Shown here: piece by piece, positions 56,040 to 64,000 of the stretch | Layout: the number at the start of each line of letters is the position of its first letter | Position numbering within the stretch: the first letter of the stretch is position 1 | Notes under the pieces: model-generated | Databases searched by the model: none | Told to the model about the DNA's origin: nothing | Seen by the model: the letters and a program-made list of their open reading frames with translations, nothing else | Assembly (NCBI RefSeq): GCF_001649575.2 | Contig: NC_051450.1 | Coordinates: 14,336,884-14,400,883, forward strand | Direction: 5' to 3' | Source of the DNA: Kryptolebias marmoratus | Taxonomy: Eukaryota; Chordata; Actinopteri; Cyprinodontiformes; Rivulidae | DNA length: 64,000 nt | Program-made: the position numbers and the translations under genes

Positions 56040-57994
56040 AATCTTCAAGGTTTATTTACTCTTCTTTTGCAGTTTTCAGGAGGCAGTTAATTACACAATT
56101 AATACATGATACAAATTATGTACATTTATACCAAAGAATTTCCAACATAAAATAAAAAATAGCATTGTATTCTACAACTCTGTGTCGTAATTTCATTTAA
56201 ACATGTTCATATATAGATAGATATACGCTGATGAGTAAATTCATAATGTCGTACCAGCAAGTTTTCATAAAGGCAATAAACTTGAGTAGTCTGCATTTGA
56301 AGTAATACTGCTTCTCTGATTCGGCACAGTTCTGTTTCAGAAAAAAAAGTTCCCACTTGAACTTTTAAGGCAAAGTGTGTTTTAGGTTTGGTGGATTTTT
56401 AAATTCACACACACTTTTTGCAGATACACAACAAAAAAAGAAAAGAAAAAAAAAAACACTTCGAAAGAAAGAAGAAGAAAAAATGAGAAATTCGTTCATA
56501 ATTTGGTATGGATGCAGTCTGAAAAAACTTAGCTCCATCATACTTTTGTCAATAAAGACCAAAGTTTATAAACACAGTTATTTGCCCAAGTACAACAAAT
56601 TGCAGCTTTCATGCAAAAGGCCCCATAAACAATTTTTTCATTCACAAAAATAACAGAAAAGAAAACAAACAAACAAACAAAAAAGAAGTTATTGCAAGAT
56701 AAACAAGCAGTGTAAACACCTCAGATATCTACTCTAAAGCAACACTGGTCATTGGATAGATTTTTTTTCTCAATAGAATCTATATAAATACACATATGAA
56801 GTCCTTTCAACAACAATAAGCGATTTCCAACATTTGTAATACAGTCACTGGCAGAGTTCCCTTCTTTTAATGATATACGAATATGTAATAAAAATGTATA
56901 TAGAGAAAGATTTACCAAGAACATCCAAGAAACCTGCATGTAGAGGAGAGAGAGTACGCAGAAATGGTCGTCATCATTGTCTTTATGCTACAGAGTTGTT
57001 TCTGTGACTTCAAAGGCAGCATTTTAGCCTTCATTTAGCTACAAAAAAAAATGAATATTGCTATTTAAAACAACAATAGCTGCACTGATGCATTGGCATA
57101 ACGAAGAGTTTACGCACGTTTGTTTAAAGGCTATGAGAGATTCATGTACGCAAGGCCTATAACTTTTTAGTTAAGGGTTAAAAATAAATCCTATCCACCT
57201 AAAACAAACTGTGTTTAAAAAAAAAAAGGAAAAGAAAGAGAAAATCATGTACTGCCCAATTAGCTCTGCAGCTGATACACAACACCTTCATATGTCCAGT
57301 TTACACCAAGAAAACCAGCAAGCATGGCAACAGAACCGTGTTAGCATTTATGTAAAATCACAGTAGCCTGGATGCAGCAGGAAAAAAAGAAAAATCATTC
57401 TTTGGACTTTTTTCTCCCTCCCTCTCTCAAACCCATTTTACTGACAAATCTAAACGTCAAGTGCCAGTTAGTTCAATGTAAAATGGTGACAATCATGGAT
57501 AGCTGTATATAAAAATGAACATTGTGAGCCTTTGTTCCTCCTGGTAGGGGCTGGGACGACATTAAAAACCAAAACAAAACAAAAACTTTATACAACATCT
57601 TTCTATAGACGTGATATTGCAGAAATATCTCTGTTATTTTTTTTAAACAATTTATGCTGGTATACACTGGCCCTTTTTTCGGTCATATTATTGCATTGAA
57701 GGCTTGATTAAACCTCCCATAAAACGAAAAAATCACTATAATATCCCCATAGGAACCTACAGAAACCTATGGTAGTGTTAGAAATACTGGTAGTAGTGAC
57801 CTTATCGTTTCTGTGTGTTGTTAGGGTGTTGTGGAGCCATTGTACATCCGTATAAGTGAGTTATAGTATCTGCTGTGGCAACATTAAATATTCCTGTAAG
57901 TAGAGTTTTTTAATCTCTATAAAAAAAAATCTATCATAGGATTACTATAGGTTCTTTTTCGTCATGGAGGCTGCTGTTTTTGTTTGTCAGGAAC
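56040..57994 (-). other. en2: Probable en2 3' UTR
   Basis: AT-rich sequence with many ATTTA-like elements and short A/T runs, and no coding exon on either strand. Long AU-rich 3' UTRs are usual for en2. The boundary rests on the poly(A) signal at 56051. Confidence 0.5.
56051..56056 (-). terminator. en2: Candidate en2 poly(A) signal
   Basis: The minus strand reads GTAAATAAACC. It is the first well-placed distal signal about 1.94 kb below the en2 stop. Transcript data would be needed to confirm it. Confidence 0.5.
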
Positions 57995-58314
57995 TCAGTC
58001 GCTGTCTGATTTTTCGTCCTTCGACGTGACGGTGGCGTGATTGTACAGTCCCTGCGCCATCAGGTGCAAGGCCAGACTGTTTTTAGTGCCGGTGGCCTTC
58101 TTGATTTTGGCCCGCTTGTTCTGAAACCAGATCTTGATCTGGGACTCGTTCAGACCCAGCTCCTGCGCCAGGTTCTGCCGCCTCTGCTCCGTCAGATACC
58201 GATTTGTCTGGAACTCCGATTTGAGTCTTTGTAGCTGCTCCGCTGTGAAGGCCGTCCGTGGTCGCTTGTCCTCTTTGCTGGTCGTTTTCTTCTTTGGTTT
58301 GCGAGATCTCGGCC
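57995..58314 (-). CDS. en2: en2 coding exon 2 (homeodomain)
   Basis: Acceptor CCCACGCCAACAG lies at 58315-58327. The exon completes a Gly codon, reads [20 protein letters not shown] into the homeodomain and ends with TGA at 57995-57997. The N-terminal arm has RPRTAF and the recognition helix [12 protein letters not shown]. The upstream pyrimidine-rich frame is intron. Confidence 0.97.
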
Positions 58315-58955
58315 CTGTTGGCGTGGGGAGGATTGATAGGGGTGGGGTTGGGGTTGGGTGGGGTGGAGGGTACAGACACATACGGTTGTTGGTCAAAATC
58401 AAAACACGATCAATAGTGGACCAAAAACAAAGAAAACGTGGCTCACAAACAAATCCTCGGACTTTACATCAGACAGAATTGTGAGCAAATCTTCGTAAAA
58501 GCTATTTTAAAAACCTAATTTAATATATATTTTTAAATTTCTCTGCATAAAGGTACTCCACCCAGACGCGAAAAGCTACTACTACTCCCCTCAATTTGTA
58601 TTCAGGTCAGTCAGTATCTTCAAATGTACTCCAAACACGTGCGTAAAGTGCACTTTACGACAAGGTTCGCCTTTTCAAACTTATCACAATCGCCCCACAA
58701 TACTCGTAAACAAAGAGCTTTTTATTTGCCTTTTCAGGTGGCTTTATATTGATATATTTAAAGACGGACTATAGTGTATTAATTTGGCAAGAAACCAGAT
58801 GTAAACATGTCGTCAAATGTATTTTGTCCAAAAGAAAAAGCGTAAAAATAAAGCAAATTAGGACAAAATGCTGCCACTTCCACTGAAGAAACAACCCAAG
58901 AAGCTAAAGCACCTTCCTATTGCTATCCTCCTTCCTCTTTTACACACATAGACAA

Positions 58956-59010
<55 letters not shown>

Positions 59011-60736
59011 GAAATACATCTAGTAATAAATAATCATTAGTTAATAACATTGGAGACGCGTCGCTGACGCAGCTCAGCTTCTGTGTTGCAGTTTAGTTAA
59101 AAAAAACAGGATCAATTCAAGTGGAGCAAATAGTTTTTGTGGGCCACTTTTAAAAGCTCCTCGATGAACAAACGTTCACAGAATTTGAGCAGCACACTTT
59201 AAAGACACAATTTTTGTTGTTGTTGTTTTTGTTTTTTTCCATCTGGAAGGAGGCCCTGTTTGAGTGCATGGTCTCCTCCTCCAAACAGCGTGCAAAACAA
59301 TAATGAAACAACACAAAACGGCTCGAGCTTCATGAATCAGCGTGCATGTTTTTTGGGGTTTTTTTTTTCCAAGCAGCCCATGTGAAAACTGCAGCTCTGC
59401 TACTCGTAGTAGTCGCCCACGCCACTCTATATGGCGTTACATAATGCATGAGAACAAGTTGTACTCCACTTTTCGAGGGACGCAAAGAAAATTTTGACTG
59501 ACTAACTTTTGCAACAAGATGAGAAACTTCTGGGACTCTTCTCACAAATGACGCTCACATAGGCATATAAAAGATACAAGTGTGGGCTCACTAGTCCAGC
59601 TAATTAACAGGCACGAAACCGTGCTGAATTGCATAGTAATCCAAAACAATATGCTTATAACGCAAAAAAGCACCACAAGTGCACCAGATGTATATTTACT
59701 AACTAGTACATTCTCTGGAAAGGATACCCAGCTTAGGTTTACTATATCTAAAACCCTGGCTGTATTATTGTCCGCTTAAAACTCAAATACATCTACTTTA
59801 AGACACGCCAAATGGGATTATTTCAGTGAGAAGAATTCTGTGCGTAATAGTTCCGAAATGTGTCATTTTTGCGCATTTTGTTGAATAAAGTTTGATCAAT
59901 TTTTTCTCTCTGAAAGAACAATATTTCTCCACTCTTGTTTACATTTTAAAATAGGCCTCCTCCCACCAGAACGTGTTTGAAATTAAATATTTATGGCATT
60001 TTATTTTCCTTCTATATTGTCGCTAACATAAGTACGCTTTTTTTAAAAAATATGCGATCCCTCTTCGAGGCGTAATTATTTAACTGATAATAATAAAAGC
60101 AATTTATAGTTTGGAAATTCCTGCTCCGCGCTGCACCCCTCACTCTACGCTGCAAGCGAGAAGTCGGTCAAGCCATCCGGGGTCAGTGTTACGGGGTATT
60201 TCAGGTTACCTCGAATACGGGATGGGATAAAAAACGCGTGGCAACCAACCTGAAGAAGGCCTGTCCGAGTATCTGGTGCAGTAGACCCAGGCTGGCCACA
60301 GCATGGGCTGAGACATGGATGGGTTCGAGCTGGCTTGGGAACTGTCCGAGTCCGAGCTCAGGCACTGGTCTCCGTTGTCTCCGCGGGCTTTCAGGGGCTC
60401 CTCGGCGGCTTTTGCGGGCTTCTTGGCCCCAGTGACCGCGTGTGGGGTGGAGGTCCCCTCCGCCGGCACCGTGCTGCCCACCGGCTCGGTCTGAGGGGCG
60501 GCGGGGCTGTTGTGGCTCTCCCGCGACTCCAGGCCACCGCTCTCCTCCCGGCTCGCCGCGCCCGCGTCCTTTTTCCGCCCGAAGTCCGGCCGCAGGATGT
60601 TGTCGATGAAGAAATTGGTGACCCGGTGAGGGATCTGCTGGTTCCCCGGCGCCTGTAAGAGGGGAAGGATGGCTCTGTTGGACTCGTCCGCCGACTCCTG
60701 CCGCTCGTCTCTGTTGCCGTGATCATTTTCTTCCAT
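57995..60736 (-). CDS. en2: Engrailed homeobox 2 (whole gene, two coding exons)
   Basis: Homeodomain transcription factor, mainly a repressor, that patterns the midbrain-hindbrain boundary under Pax2/5/8, Wnt and Fgf8 control. Two exons joined by one intron give 268 aa (zebrafish En2 proteins are about 260-265). EH1, the Groucho-binding motif, is [12 protein letters not shown] at 41-52. EH2/hexapeptide, the Pbx contact, is [16 protein letters not shown] at 147-162. The homeodomain is 178-237 with Gln50 and Asn51 in [11 protein letters not shown]5 follows ([20 protein letters not shown]) and the end is KSDSD. The start [15 protein letters not shown] and [16 protein letters not shown] identify En2 rather than En1. 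Linkage to rbm33 agrees. Which duplicate (en2a or en2b) is not resolved. Confidence 0.97.
58315..60249 (-). other. en2: en2 intron 1
   Basis: 1.9 kb with donor GTTGGT (not the usual GTAAGT but still GT). It carries a CA repeat at 58957-59008. No exon is visible. It also has a CpG-bearing stretch near 59050. No other feature is supported. Confidence 0.7.
58957..59008. repeat. (CA)n microsatellite in en2 intron 1
   Basis: 26 uninterrupted CA units; likely polymorphic. Confidence 0.97.
60250..60736 (-). CDS. en2: en2 coding exon 1 (EH1 and EH2)
   Basis: ATG at 60734-60736, chosen because MEEN is the invariant En2 start. 487 bases. It holds the EH1 repression motif, a Ser/Ala/Glu-rich variable region, the acidic SSDSDSSQ segment and the Pbx hexapeptide, and splits the final Gly codon at the donor. 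GC-rich compared with its surroundings. Confidence 0.97.
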
Positions 60737-61300
60737 ACTGATTCACTTTCGCCGCTTTTACTCTCTTTAACCCCTTTATTGCTCCCTCCGCAGCAAGAAA
60801 ATTCGCGAAGAACTTTATGGAAATAATATTATTATTTAAAAAAATGAAACTGCACGAGAAAAATAAATAAATAAAAAAACTCAAATACTAGCGAGTGCCT
60901 TGGACGCCATGCAAAGCCTTGCGTTAGTGTCCTTTGAGAAAAGCATAATTTTTCACATATATTCCCTCAAACTCGGGTTACAACTGGAGCTAAAATCATT
61001 TGCCATTTGCGCAACATCCAATTTAGAGTGTCATCCGCTTTGCGCGTCCTCGGTGATGCCTAACACCTAAACTAAACTAAAGGGGGTAAATAAAGAGGCT
61101 CCTAAACTGATGCTCTAATACTCTCACTCTGGAGTTTTGTTCTTATTTTCAATGCGAGCACCCCCGAGTGACGTTCTCCCACCGTCCTCCCAGACACGTG
61201 CCTCGCGCCAATCGGACGGCAGAAACCGGGCCATGTGACGCACACTCCAAGAGCAAGTCTACAAACGCCCAGCCCTCGCTTTTAGTAAAAGAGAAAGAGT
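60737..61300 (-). promoter_or_regulatory. en2: en2 5' UTR and proximal promoter
   Basis: A region with a CCAAT box (61208-61212 on the plus strand), an E-box CACGTG at 61195-61200 and a CRE-type half-site TGACGT at 61169-61174. There is no convincing TATA box. The 61160-61310 part is GC-rich and is the most likely promoter. The start site is not visible from sequence alone. Confidence 0.45.
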
Positions 61301-62169
61301 CCCGGAGTTAACGGAGAGGAAGCCTCATTTAAATCCAATGCATGCGCCCAGTTACTCCCCCCCCCGCCGCACCAAAAAAATAAATAAAAATTCATTTGAG
61401 AAGCTATGGCGTCTTTAACTTGATTTATTTATTTATTTCCCCGTGTCTTCTTCGAGGTGGGGGTTTGGTTTGGAAATAGACGCGCATCCGTTTGCGCGTA
61501 AAAAACAATAGGAGGCTGAAGCATCGCTTGGCAAAGTGAGCTGCAAGGAGGACCCCCGGGGTTCCTTATAGTTGCGGGGCAAACATTCCCAATTATATTA
61601 GGGTGGGGGGGGGGGAAGACATATTTTCAGTATGCTGTAATACACTAAAACATGTCGGAAGGATGAGTTTGAATCTTGCAGTTTTAGACGCCCAGTTTGG
61701 ATAACAGCTCATTAACAACTATAAAATCTGCTAAATGGAAACAAACACGACCACTGGCCTGTTTGGAGGCAAAGATTTGAGCATTTAGTGAAATATCACC
61801 CAAATAGTAGCAGTTAAGTTGTGTTTTTATGGGTGAAAATGTTATCATTCCCTATATGGTGCACCATATTCAATCATTAAAGACTGGGTTAATTTCTTTA
61901 GGATAAAATGAAAACAGAGTAAGTTGCAATCAGTTCGTTTGAAACAAGGTCATGTATGTAAAAACAATATAACTGCGCATGTTGACTTTCAAACCAAGAG
62001 ATTACTGTGTTTTCTTAAAAACGCAATTTAACCCGGAAACGCGCCTATCCTTTAAATTACAGCAACAGCCCATTTGTGTTTACTATTAATGGATTTTACC
62101 AACTCTAGTTTTTGGTTTGTTTCATAACTGGCGACCTAAATACAAAATAGTTTTAAAAAAAAAAAAAAA
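61301..62169. other. en2 upstream DNA
   Basis: No gene. It includes runs of C at about 61358-61367 and of G at about 61603-61614. Confidence 0.5.
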
Positions 62170-62520
62170 GGGGGGGCCAAAACATAGCCAAATGGGTGCG
62201 TGCTGAGTATTTCCCTGCGCTTGTGTTCGCCCTGTCGCGACGCTGCGGTCCACCCCAGAACTGGGTCCATATCCCTTTAAAAGAAATCAGTGATGCAAAC
62301 AAACTGTTTTGTGCGCGCCGCTCGGGATCCAGAGTCGCGCCAAAGACGAAAACTTTCGGCTAAGTTTGCTGACCGAAGTTTGTCCTCTCTCATCCCCGGG
62401 GCGCCCAGCGGCCGCGGCGACGGCGGCTCGGGAGGAACCGAGTCTGAGCTGCGCGTAAAAAGGAAGGGAGGAGGAGGGGGGAGCCCGGTGAGCAGACGGA
62501 GGCTGAGAAGATGTGGTCGG
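62170..62520. promoter_or_regulatory. Second CpG-rich patch upstream of en2
   Basis: CpG-dense sequence (GCGCGCCGCTCGGG, GGCGCCCAGCGGCCGCGGCG) about 1.6 kb above the en2 start and flanked by AT-rich DNA. It has a TTTAAA box near 62275 with CCATATCCC before it. It could be a distal en2 promoter or a divergent one. No coding exon is recognised. Confidence 0.4.
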
Positions 62521-62999
62521 TAGAGTTACAGCATCTTTTTTTATTATTAGAAACATCTGTTGTCCTTTTTTATGGGTTTGGAGAACCAGAGATCCACATT
62601 TCCGGAAAAAAAATAATGTATTTTTTTTTAATTATACTAATTATTTATTTTAGTGTAAATCATTTTCTTTCGCATTTAAGAGATTGCCTTAGTGACAATG
62701 TCCCAAACTGTTTTTATTTTTTGAATCTGGGGCATTTTCCACCTTTTTATTTAGGCTTGTTTGGCTTTCAGGCAACTTTCATCCTGAAAGCATCACATTT
62801 TTAAAATTTCTCTCATCATTTTCTAATTTTATTGCAAATTACACAACAGTTATGATAAAGTGCTTTATTTTTCCTCTTAAGGTAATTTGAGTTAAGGTTC
62901 AAATTCACACAACTTCGACATATTTTAATGAATGAAGGAAGAGAAAAATAACGCGCATCTTTGATTAAAAAAAATCAATTTCCAGTCTGCAACTGGCCA
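62521..62999. other. AT-rich stretch
   Basis: Nothing recognisable; a 97-codon plus-strand frame (62511-62804) is rich in Phe/Leu/Ile codons and is a by-product of T-rich DNA. Confidence 0.5.
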
Positions 63000-63290
63000 A
63001 CACCCGCATGCTCCCATCACAACAAGCCCAAAGAGTGAAAGTTGAGAGTGAAAGATGTAATTAGACAGGCCACTCTCACGCTGCGATTGTTTCTCACTTG
63101 TGAGAGGAAGCGCAGATTAAATGTTGAGCGCTAAATAAGCAGCAGACAATAGATCCACAGACAGGCCCTGCACCGCCTGGGCTTGGCCTCTAACCTCCCA
63201 GCAAAAACAGGGACGTCCGGAGGAAATGACACCATTTTCAGAGGCTGAATTATAATCAGAGCCTTTGTGCGCTGCGTAAACTAGACATTT
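63000..63290. promoter_or_regulatory. Candidate conserved non-coding block upstream of en2
   Basis: Motif-dense, balanced-composition DNA 2.3-2.6 kb above en2, with a TGTAATTAG homeodomain site (63056-63064), SOX-like GATTGTTTC (63085-63093) and ACAATAG (63147-63153). It contrasts with the AT-rich flanks. Conservation is untested. Confidence 0.35.
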
Positions 63291-64000
63291 TATTACAAAA
63301 ACTGCCTGCGTTCTGTCTAAAAGTATTTTAAAATACTATTTTATCTATTTCCATGTATCCAAATGTGATTTTGCATGAACCTGATTAAAAGAGCTACATC
63401 TTTTTTTGTGCCAGGAAATTATGTGTTTTTAAGAGAACAGGTGAAACAGCAAAAAATGTCCCCCCCCTGATGCAGCTTTTAAGACAAAAACAACCCTCCT
63501 CAACATACGTATTTTTTTGCAGCGTGCAAGCCCAGGCTCGCCACTATTGTCTACTCACTTAGACTTGTTTTGGTTTGCGCCCATTAAAGGAAAAGTAACC
63601 ACCATGTCCTGTTTCGGGTGGAAAATGCCCCTCCAGTTCATCTTCCCTATTAATATATATATTTTTACCAACATTGCTTCTGTTGCTGAAATGAAACGTG
63701 TGAGCGACGCTGTCTGCGACGATTTTGGTAGAAAACCCCAATTTCCAAGGGGCTGTTCTGGCTGATGAAGGGTTAAAATGGCGCTTTAAAGGACTGGCAA
63801 ATTGCAATATTGTTGTTTTCTATTACTGAACATACATCGCATGAAGCTGAAAGTATTTGCTGTTTATTTCATTTCATTACATTGTAGTAAAACTAGTAGT
63901 TGTTCGGACGCGACTACATTAATTCTTTAGGGTATTTGCTTTTTAATTCTAATTTCTAGGAAATATTTCAATTTTTGCTCATATAATAGTTGCTCTTATT
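63291..64000. other. Window end, no gene visible
   Basis: AT-rich with several short frames. Nothing supports a gene. By synteny insig1 should be further right. Confidence 0.45.

Noticed and set aside
60335..60658. Long frames on the other strand and frame of en2 exon 1 (also 60391-60726)
   Set aside because: Shadows of the GC-rich en2 coding exon. They lack the En2 motifs that the 60250-60736 frame carries.

Overview
The window is vertebrate nuclear DNA, most likely from a teleost fish. It is AT-rich and intron-bearing with GT-AG introns. It carries fish-type interspersed repeats (two different non-LTR retrotransposon remnants, a tRNA-derived SINE-like copy, hAT-like MITEs, a probable solo LTR) and long microsatellites. 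The two genes I can read fully are rbm33 and en2, both on the minus strand. In human 7q36 the order is INSIG1-EN2-CNPY1-RBM33-SHH, with CNPY1 transcribed against its neighbours. This window is the RBM33-CNPY1-EN2 part of that block. By synteny shh should lie just left of base 1 and insig1 right of base 64000. I cannot tell which teleost duplicate (a or b) this is.

Layout. Bases 1-500: AT-rich sequence beyond the rbm33 3' end. Bases 500-26450: rbm33 on the minus strand. I reconstructed 19 coding exons whose phases agree throughout, giving 1224 codons plus a stop. The C-terminal RRM is split over three exons, two of them small (89 and 49 coding bases). The 3' UTR is about 4.4 kb. Several introns hold blocks that look like conserved regulatory DNA. 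Bases 26590-31690: intergenic, with a probable solo LTR, a decayed L2/Maui-like LINE, a common fish repeat, a regulatory-looking block at 29.4-30.7 kb and a 162-bp CTAT microsatellite. Bases 31690-55860: the CNPY1 position. It has a CpG-rich promoter, several good plus-strand splice-site pairs and a plus-strand AATAAA at 55831, but I found no intact canopy coding sequence. Two short exons at 52.2-52.4 kb resemble the end of the canopy KFACE...EEYEDE region, interrupted by a stop. They may be a cnpy1 relic or part of a non-coding RNA. Bases 56040-61300: en2 on the minus strand, two coding exons, 268 aa, with all Engrailed homology regions present. Bases 61300-64000: en2 upstream DNA with a second CpG-rich patch and a regulatory-looking block.

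The plus-strand unit and en2 converge, with poly(A) signals about 215 bp apart; the plus-strand unit and rbm33 diverge. This matches the mammalian arrangement. En2 is a midbrain-hindbrain transcription factor, rbm33 is a broadly used RNA-binding protein, and the non-coding DNA between them is a plausible site for shared en2/shh control elements. Regulatory-block calls rest on my reading of base composition and motifs only; I could not test conservation.
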